Below, piece after piece: positions 11,431 through 19,794 of a stretch of DNA of 64,000 nucleotides (its first letter is position 1; each line of letters opens with the position of its first letter). The notes under the pieces were generated by a model. It did no database searches. It had not been told where the DNA came from and was given only the letters and a program-made list of their open reading frames with translations. Made by a program: the position numbers and the translations under genes. Source of the stretch: Acinetobacter sp. S54 (GTDB lineage Bacteria > Pseudomonadota > Gammaproteobacteria > Pseudomonadales > Moraxellaceae); NCBI RefSeq assembly GCF_016624945.1, contig NZ_JACVUI010000010.1, positions 34,029 through 98,028 of the forward strand, in the 5' to 3' direction.

Positions 11431-14400
11431 ATGAAAGAAATATTAAAACATTTTGTTGAAACAATAAGCTTGCCTGAAGATAGTTATCTTGATCAGGATG
11501 CCGAAATTCTTGAAATTTTTATTGAAGAACTAGAAGAAATTTTTCAAGAATTGGACCAACTTATTCCACAGTGGCTGGTTCAGCCCAATGAACACAAACT
11601 TTTAGTAGAAGTTCGCCGTCATTTTCATACCCTTAAAGGGTCTGGACGTATGGTGGGAGCAAAGTCATCTAGTGAGTTGGCGTGGACAGTAGAAGAAACG
11701 CTGAATCGAATTATTGCGACAACATTACTATTAAACTCAGATTTACAGCGCTATGTTCAAACAGCGTTTAATCTCTATCGCTTTAAATTTTATGATGATT
11801 TTAAAAATGTACAGGCGCATGCACTAGATATTCGTCCTTTGATTCTATTGGGGCAGCAGTTACAACAGCAACAGGGTGTTGAACCTGCTTTGGAAGAATT
11901 GCTCATTTTAGCTGAACAGTTGAATACTTCAACTGTTACGACAGGACTGGAAATTCAGGAAGAACAGGCGACAGACGCTGAGAGTTCAGTTGAGTTCGTG
12001 CCTGCGATTGATGCAGATCAAAATACTGAAATTGTTGCTACTGATGACGGTTTGATTAAAGAAACCTTGGCGATTTTCCTTGAAGAAGCAGAAGAACATT
12101 TACAAACAGTGGATGCTTTTTTGCAGCAGGATGCGCCAACTGATCAAAGCTATAATCAGTTGATTCGCGCCTTGCATACTTTGCGAGGCAGTTCATCAAT
12201 GGCCCATATTCAGCAAGTATTTGACGCGAGTAGTAAAGTTGAAACCCTGTTTAAAACACTTATGCAGGATGAGCTCGAATCTACTTCTAATGAAACGGCC
12301 TTACTTACGCATTATGCTGAGTTCGTTCGTGATTATTTACATACGTTACATCAGCAAGGTTCTCAGCAACAGCTTGATAAAATTGATCAGAAATTTAATC
12401 AGGCGTGGGAGAATTATGGCTTTAATATCGAAGAAATTGCCCATGAAGCACAGCATCCGCAAGGTGTAGTGACCTCGTTATTGCAACTAGAGATTGAGAA
12501 TTTACTCAATGCAGATTATGAGTTTGAAAAACGTGCCAAACATGAATTCCCAGCTTATATTCAACAATTGCTTCATGAAGCAGTGTCTTTAATTGAACAT
12601 ACTCCTAATCGTGCTTCGCAGGGTGTACATGACTATTTATTGCAATTGAGACCCGCGTATGAGGCGCTATTGCAAAAACCAGCTTTACTGCATATTGATT
12701 TCGCCTTTGATATTTTTGGACAAGCACATCAGCAGGTCATTCATTTATTTGATATCTTGGCAGCAGGGCAACGTGTCAGTCTGGGACAAGAGCAACAAAG
12801 CATTCTTAATGAATTGCAGGATTTTGTTCAACAAGACATAGAAACTACTCTTGCTGAAATTGAAGAAGAGGCTGTTTCAAATCCTGAACAGCAAATTGAA
12901 CCAGTTGAGCAAATACCAGCCTCAGAGCCAGCTACTTCACCATTTGATTTGTCTCAAATTTCTGCGCGTATTCGACAGGATCATCAGTACATCGATGCCG
13001 AACAGGCCAATCGTAATTTTGATGCAGACCTTCTGGATATCTTTCTTGAAGAAGCAGATGAATTGTTAGTAGGTATTGATGCGGACTTAAATACTTGGTC
13101 TCAGCAACAAAGTAATACTTCGGCGCTAAATAATCTGATGCGTTATTTGCATACCTTAAAAGGTGGGGCAAATATGGTTCAGGCGACGCATATGGGTTTA
13201 ATTGCGCATGAATTAGAAACGATTTATGAGCGATTGATTAATGGGCAAATACATTCATCTGCCAATTTAATCCAGATTATCCGTCTGGTACAGGACGATA
13301 TCGCCGATCGTATTCAAACTTTACGTGATCAAGCTGTCGATTACCCTGCAACTGAAGTGCTTGGGTTACTTCAGAACATTGAACAAGTTTTACAAGGTGT
13401 GCCACAGCAATCGGAGCCTGCTGCAATCACTGAGATTGAAACAGATGAAATTGCGTTTGAAGATCAAATTTTAGAGACACAAAATAAAGTTTTTGTTGAG
13501 GAATCAGCCACTGATGTAATTGAGTCCACATTTATTGCGGAATCTGCGCTGGTGGATGAGTCTGAATCTGTAGTGCTTGATGAACAAGTATTGGATTCTG
13601 TTTCAATTGTATCGAACGATGAAAATAATGAGCAGCAACATAGTTCAAATTCTGATGCAGATGTAGAAGAGATTGTTGCATACCCTCAAGATTCTGATCT
13701 GGATGATGTTCAGTCTTTGGTCGAAGCGACATTCTATGAAGAAGCCGAAGAATTACTTGAAACTGCGCATCAATTACTGCAACGCTGGTTTGATGACCGT
13801 GCTAATCGTAGCGTTTTGCTCCAGTTACAGCGTACCGTACATAGCCTGAAGGGCGGTGCACGTATGGCAGAATTAGAACCAGTGGCTGTCATTGCTTCGC
13901 ATCTGGAAAATGCATTTGAGCAATTTGGTGTTAAAAACTTTAGTTCAAATGCTTATGACCATTTGTTATTGACTGCATTTACCTGGTTGAAACAAGCCAT
14001 TTTTGAACGTTCTTACAATAATTACGATGGTTTAAAACATACGCTGGAACGCCTTGAGTTCGTTGATACCAATGCGCAAATTCCAAGCAAGCTGGCTCGA
14101 GCGGATTTATTCTCGCAAGAACAGGTTATGGAATTTGTACAGGGTGATGGCACAGAACCGCCATCCATGCTAGGTGAGTGGGACAATACTGTTCAGGTTG
14201 ATGACTCAAATGAAATGATCCGTGTTTCTGCGGATCTGATTGAAAAAATGATTAACCTCTCTGGTGAAAATGCCATTAACCGTTCCCGTATTGAAATGGA
14301 TCTGGGGCAGTTGGGCAATACATTGGTGGAAATGGAACTTGCTATTCAGCGTCTAGCAGATCAGCTACGTCGAATGGAAGGTGAGTTGGAAAGTCAGATC

Positions 14401-16047
14401 ATTGCCAAGCATGGTACAGAAAACTCGCGTTATACCGACTTTGATCCTTTAGAAATGGATCAATATTCATCTCTGAATCAATTGTCGAAGTCGCTTGCCG
14501 AATCTGCATCGGATCTGGTGGATTTTAAAACCACGTTATCCGACAAAATTCGTGATACCGAAGGCCTGTTGTTACAACAGTCACGTATTCAGGCTGAAAT
14601 TCAGGAAAGCCTAATGCGTACCCGACTGGTACCTTTCTCTCGGTTATTACCGCGATTACAGCGTATTGTCCGTCAGACTGCAACGACTCTAAATCGTCCT
14701 GCTGAATTAGTTGTGCAAAATACGGAAGGCGAATTGGATCGCACTATTTTAGAGCGTTTGGTGACACCACTTGAGCATATGCTGCGTAACGCAGTCGATC
14801 ATGGTCTGGAAGATCGTGACGAACGTTTGAAGCTGGGTAAACCAGAAACTGGTCGAATTGAACTAAATATTAGCCGTCAAGGAACCGACGTTCTGGTTAG
14901 TTTTAGCGATGATGGTAAAGGAATTGAAGTTGAGAAAATCAAAGCCAAAGCTTTACAAAATGGCTTGATGACCGCAGATCAAAAACTCGATGCACAGGAA
15001 ATTTTGCAATATATTTTCCACCCAGGTTTTAGTACAGCCACTGCAGTCACTCAGATTTCAGGTCGTGGTGTTGGGCTAGATGTGGTGCAAAGTGGGATTA
15101 AAGCCTTAGGTGGCCATGTCAGTGTTGAGTCAAAACTTGGTTCAGGAACTACCTTTACCATTCGCGTTCCAACCACTGTAGCGGTGAGTGATGCCTTAAT
15201 GGTGAAAGTCGGCGATCAACAATTTGCCTTGCCTTTGGCTCAGATTGATCGAATTGTCAGGATTGCACCTTCAACTTTAGAGCAGTATTTTAATGGACAG
15301 GATGACTATTTTAATATTGATAACACACCATATCGCTTACGCTATCTGGCTGAGTTCGTAGCTAACCAACCTGTTCCAAAGCTTTCAGGTGTTGCACATT
15401 CACTACCCGTATTATTGGTCAAAGGTGCGCATGGGCAGACCATCGCTTTACTGGTCGATCAATTAGTTGGTTCACGGGCGCAAATTGTGGTGAAACCGAT
15501 AGGTCAGCAATTTGCAAGTATTGGAACTGTGGCAGGCGCGACGATTCTAGGTGACGGTCATGTCTGTCTGATTCTAGATGGGCAAAATATTGCGCGGCAG
15601 ATTCAGGCGACACAGCGTAATAAACAGCTTATTGATGGTAGAGAAAAATCACGGCATACCGATGAGCGTCGTCTAGTCATGATAGTTGATGACTCTGTAA
15701 CGGTACGTAAAGTTACCTCGCGCTTATTGGAACGTCAGGGCTTTGATGTGGTCACTGCTAAAGATGGTGTTGATGCCATGGAGCAGCTTGAAAATGTCAA
15801 ACCAGATTTGATGTTGCTGGATATTGAAATGCCGCGTATGGATGGTTTTGAGGTCACAAATCTTGTACGTCATCATGAATTACATCAAGACATGCCAATT
15901 ATCATGATTACATCTCGTACAGGTGAAAAACATCGTGAGCGCGCCTTGTCATTGGGAGTGAGTCATTACATGGGTAAACCTTTTCAGGAAGCTGAGTTAC
16001 TGGCCAATATTGAAGATTTACTCGAAACACGTTCAGGGAGTTACTGA
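11431..16047 (+). CDS. chpA: Hybrid chemosensory histidine kinase ChpA (CheA-like)
   Basis: 1538 residues. Four histidine phosphotransfer domains carry His 66 (HFHTLKGSG), His 249 (ALHTLRGSS), His 574 (YLHTLKGGA) and His 804 (TVHSLKGGA), joined by long acidic linkers. A CheA dimerisation helix follows, then the ATP-binding domain with its N box near residue 1115 (EHMLRNAVDHG) and G boxes (DDGKGI, GRGVGLDVV). After that come a CheW-like domain (about 1250-1390) and a C-terminal receiver with its phosphoacceptor near residue 1463 (LLDIEMPRMDG). The Pseudomonas ChpA is longer, with eight phosphotransfer-type domains. The kinase phosphorylates PilG and PilH to steer pilus extension and retraction. 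Confidence 0.95.
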   Translation: MKEILKHFVETISLPEDSYLDQDAEILEIFIEELEEIFQELDQLIPQWLVQPNEHKLLVEVRRHFHTLKGSGRMVGAKSSSELAWTVEETLNRIIATTLLLNSDLQRYVQTAFNLYRFKFYDDFKNVQAHALDIRPLILLGQQLQQQQGVEPALEELLILAEQLNTSTVTTGLEIQEEQATDAESSVEFVPAIDADQNTEIVATDDGLIKETLAIFLEEAEEHLQTVDAFLQQDAPTDQSYNQLIRALHTLRGSSSMAHIQQVFDASSKVETLFKTLMQDELESTSNETALLTHYAEFVRDYLHTLHQQGSQQQLDKIDQKFNQAWENYGFNIEEIAHEAQHPQGVVTSLLQLEIENLLNADYEFEKRAKHEFPAYIQQLLHEAVSLIEHTPNRASQGVHDYLLQLRPAYEALLQKPALLHIDFAFDIFGQAHQQVIHLFDILAAGQRVSLGQEQQSILNELQDFVQQDIETTLAEIEEEAVSNPEQQIEPVEQIPASEPATSPFDLSQISARIRQDHQYIDAEQANRNFDADLLDIFLEEADELLVGIDADLNTWSQQQSNTSALNNLMRYLHTLKGGANMVQATHMGLIAHELETIYERLINGQIHSSANLIQIIRLVQDDIADRIQTLRDQAVDYPATEVLGLLQNIEQVLQGVPQQSEPAAITEIETDEIAFEDQILETQNKVFVEESATDVIESTFIAESALVDESESVVLDEQVLDSVSIVSNDENNEQQHSSNSDADVEEIVAYPQDSDLDDVQSLVEATFYEEAEELLETAHQLLQRWFDDRANRSVLLQLQRTVHSLKGGARMAELEPVAVIASHLENAFEQFGVKNFSSNAYDHLLLTAFTWLKQAIFERSYNNYDGLKHTLERLEFVDTNAQIPSKLARADLFSQEQVMEFVQGDGTEPPSMLGEWDNTVQVDDSNEMIRVSADLIEKMINLSGENAINRSRIEMDLGQLGNTLVEMELAIQRLADQLRRMEGELESQIIAKHGTENSRYTDFDPLEMDQYSSLNQLSKSLAESASDLVDFKTTLSDKIRDTEGLLLQQSRIQAEIQESLMRTRLVPFSRLLPRLQRIVRQTATTLNRPAELVVQNTEGELDRTILERLVTPLEHMLRNAVDHGLEDRDERLKLGKPETGRIELNISRQGTDVLVSFSDDGKGIEVEKIKAKALQNGLMTADQKLDAQEILQYIFHPGFSTATAVTQISGRGVGLDVVQSGIKALGGHVSVESKLGSGTTFTIRVPTTVAVSDALMVKVGDQQFALPLAQIDRIVRIAPSTLEQYFNGQDDYFNIDNTPYRLRYLAEFVANQPVPKLSGVAHSLPVLLVKGAHGQTIALLVDQLVGSRAQIVVKPIGQQFASIGTVAGATILGDGHVCLILDGQNIARQIQATQRNKQLIDGREKSRHTDERRLVMIVDDSVTVRKVTSRLLERQGFDVVTAKDGVDAMEQLENVKPDLMLLDIEMPRMDGFEVTNLVRHHELHQDMPIIMITSRTGEKHRERALSLGVSHYMGKPFQEAELLANIEDLLETRSGSY

Positions 16048-16499
16048 TGAGCTCAGATAAAACTGTAGTGACACAGATTGATCAACAGGAACTTCAGCAT
16101 TTAATTACAGTTTCAACTGGATTTATTGATGCGTATATTATTGAGTGTCATGATCGGGTGCCAATGCTATTACCGCAAAATATTGTACTCTCTGCTCTGG
16201 ATACCAAAGCAGATGCGCAGTCAATTGAATGGCATGATTTAAAACTACCTGTTTATGCTGTTACTCATCCGACAGCAACAGAGGGTGTGGCATTGGTAAT
16301 TGAAGGTGATGATGTGGCGCAACGGTTTGCCTTGATGTGTAATAACATGCCGCAATCCATTCGCTTGCGTATCTCAGAAGTGGTCGATGAGGAAAATGTT
16401 GAATCCAATCCAATGGTATTTAAGCAGGTAAAAATTGCAGATCAACACTTTCATGTGCCTAATTTGGAAAATATTCAAAAAAGTTTAGGGATTTTATAA
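16047..16499 (+). CDS. ChpC-like CheW-domain protein
   Basis: 150 residues; its ATG shares one base with the chpA stop (TGATG), so translation is coupled. The pattern (VPMLLPQNIVLSALD near the start, then WHDLKLPVYAV, then VALVIEGDD and IRLRISEV) fits a divergent CheW fold. The position matches ChpC of Pseudomonas, thought to bring additional receptors to ChpA. No CheB or CheR homologues follow here, so adaptation enzymes of the Pil-Chp system are absent from this locus. Confidence 0.7.
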   Translation: MSSDKTVVTQIDQQELQHLITVSTGFIDAYIIECHDRVPMLLPQNIVLSALDTKADAQSIEWHDLKLPVYAVTHPTATEGVALVIEGDDVAQRFALMCNNMPQSIRLRISEVVDEENVESNPMVFKQVKIADQHFHVPNLENIQKSLGIL

Positions 16500-16500
16500 T

Positions 16501-16602
16501 CTAACTTGCTCTAAAGAACAAACCCCAGTTCAAATAACTGGGGTTTGTTTTATGTGTGAGGATTAAGGCCAAATAATGAGATCTGATGATGGTTTTTTTC
16601 AT
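16501..16602 (-). CDS. Possible 33-residue ORF at the end of the rtcB transcript
   Basis: Starts MKKTIIRSHYLALILTHK and is preceded by AGGAG six bases before the ATG, a stronger ribosome binding site than that of rtcB itself. The frame runs through both arms of the terminator hairpin before stopping. That suggests either a short peptide whose translation affects termination, or a chance frame. No family recognised. It begins 31 bases after the 54-codon ORF. Confidence 0.3.
   Translation of the reverse strand: MKKTIIRSHYLALILTHKTNPSYLNWGLFFRAS
16518..16548. terminator. Bidirectional terminator after the pil-chp operon
   Basis: A perfect 13-bp stem (acaaaccccagtt / aactggggtttgt) with a 5-base loop, ending in TTTTAT on the plus strand. 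It ends the pil-chp transcript and may also end the minus-strand rtcB transcript. Confidence 0.9.
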
Positions 16603-16633
16603 GATGTGCTCCTAAGAATCAATTGATATAAAT

Positions 16634-16798
16634 TTATTTATCCCAAGTTGTCGACTTTAATATCTGCTTGGTTTGTTGCCGTTCACGTCGATGTTGTGCT
16701 TTCGGTTTTTCCGTTTCGTGCATCCCACCTTTATGCATTAATGGTGATAAAGCAACCTGATTTCTGATTTTTACGTTAGGTAACTTAGCGAGTTTCAT
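16634..16798 (-). CDS. Small basic protein encoded directly after rtcB
   Basis: 54 residues, starting 19 bases after the rtcB stop with AGAGG seven bases before the ATG. The protein is very basic, with an N-terminal KLPNVKIRN, a central segment LSPLMHKGGMHETEKPKAQH and a Arg/Gln/Lys-rich tail ending TTWDK. The composition and the R-R-E-R-x-x-x-K helix suggest nucleic acid or ribosome binding, but I recognise no named family. Same strand, spacing and operon as rtcB suggest a link to RNA repair; that is inference. Confidence 0.6.
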   Translation of the reverse strand: MKLAKLPNVKIRNQVALSPLMHKGGMHETEKPKAQHRRERQQTKQILKSTTWDK

Positions 16799-16817
16799 TT
16801 ATGACCTCTGGGTTAAA

Positions 16818-18023
16818 TTATCCTTTAATACAAAGGACTTGTTTAAGCGTATGTACCACTTCAACCAAATCAGTCTGATTAGCCATGACTTGGTCAATGT
16901 TCTTATACGCTGCTGGAATTTCATCAATAACGCCTGCGTCTTTACGGCATTCAATCCCTTGAGTTTGTTCAATCAGGTCTTGTTGATTAAACAAATGTTT
17001 GGCTTTATTACGGCTCATTTTACGTCCAGCGCCATGTGAGCAGGAGCAAAAGGATTCCGGATTTCCTTTGCCGCGAACGATATAAGAGCAAGCCCCCATA
17101 GAACCTGGAATGATTCCAAGTTCACCTTCACCCGCACGAATAGCACCTTTGCGGGTAATGAATAAGTTTTCGCCATCATGTTGTTCATAACTAACATAAT
17201 TATGGTGGCAATTAATGGCTTCTTTGGTCAGTTGAAATGGTGGTAATAAGGGGCGAATTGCTTCTAAAATTAAACGCATCATCTCGCGACGGTTTTCATA
17301 AGCATAAGCCTGTGCCCATTCCACGGCTTCCACATAATCATCAAAGCTGGTCGACCCTTCTGCAAAGTAACTTAAGTCTTTATCTGGAACATGGCCAAAA
17401 CGATGTTGTGCTTCTTTTTTGGCTAGCTCAATAAAATAAGTCCCAATAACATTCCCCAGACCACGACTGCCTGAATGCAACATGATCCAGATATCCTGAT
17501 TTTCATCCAGACAGAGTTCAATAAAGTGGTTACCACCGCCCAAAGTTCCTAATTGCTTTTGCCAAGTCATATCAAACTTTCGTAACATTCGAACTAAACC
17601 AGAATGTTTGGTAATAATAGGTTTTAGCCCTTTGTCGAGAGGCGTTAGGGTAGACGCTTTGGCTTTCACCTGCTTATGTACATCAAAGCCCACAGGTACT
17701 TTGCGTTCAATAGCATTGCGTAAAGCTGAAAGGTTGTCCGGAAGTTGACTACTTTTTAGATTTAAGCGAATTGCGTTCATCCCGCAACCGATATCTACGC
17801 CTACAGCAGCAGGAATAATCGCATTTTTGGTTGGAATGACACTACCAACGGTTGCCCCTTTCCCAACATGCACATCTGGCATGACTGCGATGTGGGAATG
17901 AATAAACTGCAATTGCGCCATTTTATGAAGTTGTTCAATACTGTCATTATCTATATCTTGGGTAAAGATTTTGACTGGCACCCCATAAGCTGCATCTGCA
18001 TTTAAAATTTTTTGTATGCTCAT
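16818..18023 (-). CDS. rtcB: RNA ligase RtcB
   Basis: 401 residues from ATG 18023 (MSIQKILNADAAYGVPVKIF); an ATG at 18041 would add six residues, and neither has a strong ribosome binding site. RtcB joins RNA 3'-phosphate or 2',3'-cyclic phosphate ends to 5'-OH ends using GTP and Mn. Diagnostic motifs are present: HIAVMPDVHVGKGATVGS, AAVGVDIGCGMNAIR (metal-binding Cys), GGGNHFIELC, HSGSRGLGN, and CSCSHGAGRKMSRNKA containing the histidine that is guanylylated. No archease, rtcA or rtcR gene is adjacent, so control differs from the enterobacterial sigma-54 operon. The leader upstream is unusual and is described separately. Confidence 0.95.
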   Translation of the reverse strand: MSIQKILNADAAYGVPVKIFTQDIDNDSIEQLHKMAQLQFIHSHIAVMPDVHVGKGATVGSVIPTKNAIIPAAVGVDIGCGMNAIRLNLKSSQLPDNLSALRNAIERKVPVGFDVHKQVKAKASTLTPLDKGLKPIITKHSGLVRMLRKFDMTWQKQLGTLGGGNHFIELCLDENQDIWIMLHSGSRGLGNVIGTYFIELAKKEAQHRFGHVPDKDLSYFAEGSTSFDDYVEAVEWAQAYAYENRREMMRLILEAIRPLLPPFQLTKEAINCHHNYVSYEQHDGENLFITRKGAIRAGEGELGIIPGSMGACSYIVRGKGNPESFCSCSHGAGRKMSRNKAKHLFNQQDLIEQTQGIECRKDAGVIDEIPAAYKNIDQVMANQTDLVEVVHTLKQVLCIKG

Positions 18024-18066
18024 ACAATCTGTCCGTTTCATTGTTTAAATCTGTCCGAACAGGCAT

Positions 18067-18092
18067 AAAAAAACCTAGCGAATGCTAGGTTT
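18067..18092 (-). terminator. Intrinsic terminator between the leader ORF and rtcB
   Basis: On the minus strand, a 9-bp perfect stem (aaacctagc / gctaggttt) with loop ATTC, followed directly by four more T residues. It lies after the leader ORF and 44 bases upstream of the first rtcB ATG, so it can attenuate rtcB transcription. Confidence 0.88.
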
Positions 18093-18151
18093 ATGTGCAT
18101 TCGGACAAGTCATCATTGATACTTGTCCGTGAGCTGACAACGTGCCAATGA

Positions 18152-18181
18152 TTAGTAGTAGTTATCCTGTAAAGCTGGCAT
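18152..18181 (-). CDS. Nine-residue leader peptide MPALQDNYY upstream of rtcB
   Basis: ATG 18181 is preceded by TAGGAG with a seven-base spacer, the best ribosome binding site in the neighbourhood. The ORF ends with codons GAT AAC TAC TAC TAA: Asp, Asn, Tyr, Tyr. The last base of the stop begins a segment that pairs with the loop of the next hairpin, so a ribosome at the end of this ORF would affect folding. I infer a leader peptide rather than a functional protein. Confidence 0.55.
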   Translation of the reverse strand: MPALQDNYY

Positions 18182-18245
18182 GTTGTTACTCCTATAAAAT
18201 GGCAGTTTCAATTAAAACTGCGTCAATGGTTGAATCTTGATCATC

Positions 18246-18273
18246 ATCATAATCCTTTCTTTTTAAAAGTCAA
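18246..18273 (-). promoter_or_regulatory. Sigma-70-type promoter for the rtcB leader transcript
   Basis: On the minus strand TTGACT (18273-18268) and TATGAT (18251-18246) are separated by 16 bases, 50 bases beyond the lysP stop. The predicted start is near 18238, which would place the ribosome binding site of the leader ORF about 45 bases into the RNA. It also makes a short in-frame ORF at 18250-18212 unlikely to be translated from this promoter. Confidence 0.6.
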
Positions 18274-18320
18274 GCTACTCAAAATCAAGGAATTGAATAA
18301 TGGCCTACACAGTGAAAAAA

Positions 18321-19781
18321 TTAATCCTGATCTGGTTTGAGATTCATTTCATGATAGGGCACCAGTTTGGTTTTATGTTTCCATTTATAGCTTAGCCAAA
18401 TCACCACAAAAAGAGGAATACTGATATAAGTGGAAAGTAAACCCACCCAGTCAATTTTACCACCTAAAACAGCTTGGTAGTTTTGTCCCAAAATAATGAT
18501 CGAACATAAAATAAAAGCAAACCATGGCGCAAAAGGAAAGAATTTGGCTCGATATGCCAGATCTTCAAGTCTATGACCTTGAGCCAGATAACCTTTGCGG
18601 AAACGATAGTGCGAAATGGCAATGCCAAGCCAGACAATAAACCCACACATGCCCGACATATTTAACAGCCAGTTAAATACTGCCTGCTCTCCAATAAATG
18701 TGGTCAGGAAGCATAACGCCGCAATGGCTGTTGTGGCATAAAGCGCATTCATAGGTACACCGCGTGGATCCAGTTTTGAGAACCATTTTGGTGCGCGACC
18801 TTCACGAGCCATGTCAAACAGCATTCGGGTTGAAGAATACATGCCTGAATTACCTGCCGATAAAATAGCAGTTAAAATCACGGCATTCATCAGACTTGCG
18901 GCAAAGGCAAAACCCACCTTTTCATAGAGCAAGGTAAAAGGAGAAAGGGCAATATCACTACTAGACGCTGCTTGTAACAGACGTGGATCATCATAGGTAA
19001 TTAATGTACCAATGATAAAAATACATACGATATAAAACAGTAAAATCCGCCAGAAAATCTGTTTAATGGCAAGTGGAATAGTGCGTTTCGGGTCTTTAGA
19101 TTCACCTGCTGCAACGCCAACCATTTCAGTGCCTTGAAAAGAGAATCCTGCAATCATGGCAACGCCAATCATGGCCTGTAATCCGCCAACAAAAGGTGCA
19201 TCTTTATATGTCCAATTACCAAAAGTAGCCATGCCAGGCGTCATCATAATTTTGATGATCATGGAAAAACCAATAATGATAAAGGCAATGATGGCAACGA
19301 CTTTGACCATGGAAAACCAGAACTCACTTTCTCCAAAGCCCTTCACCGTCATAGCATTGATTGCAAAAATCACAACCAGAAAAATGGCACTCCAATAAAA
19401 ACCCGGTAAGTCTGGAAACCAGAATTTCATAATGAGCTGGACCGCAACCAATTCAAAGGCAACAGTAATAGCCCAGTTGTACCAATAGTTCCAGCCTAAT
19501 GCAAAACCAAAACCATCTTCGACGTAACGGCTACCGTAGGTAAAAAATGCACCCGAAGTTGGATTATGGGTTGCCAACTCGCCCAAGCTGGTCATTAGGA
19601 AGTAAATCATTACGCCAATCAGTGCATAGGCAAGCAGAGCTCCGCCTGGCCCAGCATTGGCAATAGTTGAACCTGAAGCAAGAAATAAGCCGGTACCGAT
19701 GGAACCGCCAATAGCGATCATATTTAAATGACGAGCACCCAGCTTTCGCTGAAGCTTTTCAGGTTGAATCGTTTCACTCAT
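18321..19781 (-). CDS. lysP: Lysine-specific permease LysP-like amino acid transporter
   Basis: 486 residues, twelve predicted membrane helices, APC superfamily amino acid:proton symporter. The N-terminus (LGARHLNMIAIGGSIGTGLF) and segments such as EDGFGFALGWNYWYNWA, GVAMIAGFSFQGTEMVGVAAGES and NAVILTAILSAGNSGMYSSTRM follow E. coli LysP very closely over the whole length, closer than to aromatic or GABA permeases. It imports lysine across the inner membrane. The start lies 13 bases after the rsmC stop, so the two are probably cotranscribed. Confidence 0.88.
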   Translation of the reverse strand: MSETIQPEKLQRKLGARHLNMIAIGGSIGTGLFLASGSTIANAGPGGALLAYALIGVMIYFLMTSLGELATHNPTSGAFFTYGSRYVEDGFGFALGWNYWYNWAITVAFELVAVQLIMKFWFPDLPGFYWSAIFLVVIFAINAMTVKGFGESEFWFSMVKVVAIIAFIIIGFSMIIKIMMTPGMATFGNWTYKDAPFVGGLQAMIGVAMIAGFSFQGTEMVGVAAGESKDPKRTIPLAIKQIFWRILLFYIVCIFIIGTLITYDDPRLLQAASSSDIALSPFTLLYEKVGFAFAASLMNAVILTAILSAGNSGMYSSTRMLFDMAREGRAPKWFSKLDPRGVPMNALYATTAIAALCFLTTFIGEQAVFNWLLNMSGMCGFIVWLGIAISHYRFRKGYLAQGHRLEDLAYRAKFFPFAPWFAFILCSIIILGQNYQAVLGGKIDWVGLLSTYISIPLFVVIWLSYKWKHKTKLVPYHEMNLKPDQD

Positions 19782-19794
19782 GAAAATTCCTTAG

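Larger units (their letters stand above)
18042..18238 (-). promoter_or_regulatory. Structured rtcB leader with candidate attenuator
   Basis: Read on the minus strand after the promoter at 18246-18273, the leader contains a 9-codon ORF (18181-18152). Segment 18152-18145 can pair with 18119-18112 (8 bp with one G-U). A 9-bp hairpin pairs 18129-18121 with 18110-18102, and its loop holds the 18119-18112 segment, so the two pairings form a pseudoknot or exclude each other. Segment 18103-18097 can pair with 18085-18079 (7 bp), which would break the terminator at 18092-18071. After the terminator, 18059-18052 is complementary to 18107-18100. The motif CGGACAGATT is repeated at 18057-18048 and 18035-18026. 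This looks like a riboregulator; alternatively it is a separate sRNA of about 170 nt. Confidence 0.6.

Noticed and set aside
18212..18250. A 12-codon ORF (three ATG codons in a row) upstream of the leader peptide of rtcB
   Set aside because: Its start codons coincide with the predicted -10 hexamer, so it would not be translated from that promoter, and its ribosome binding site is too close to the first ATG.
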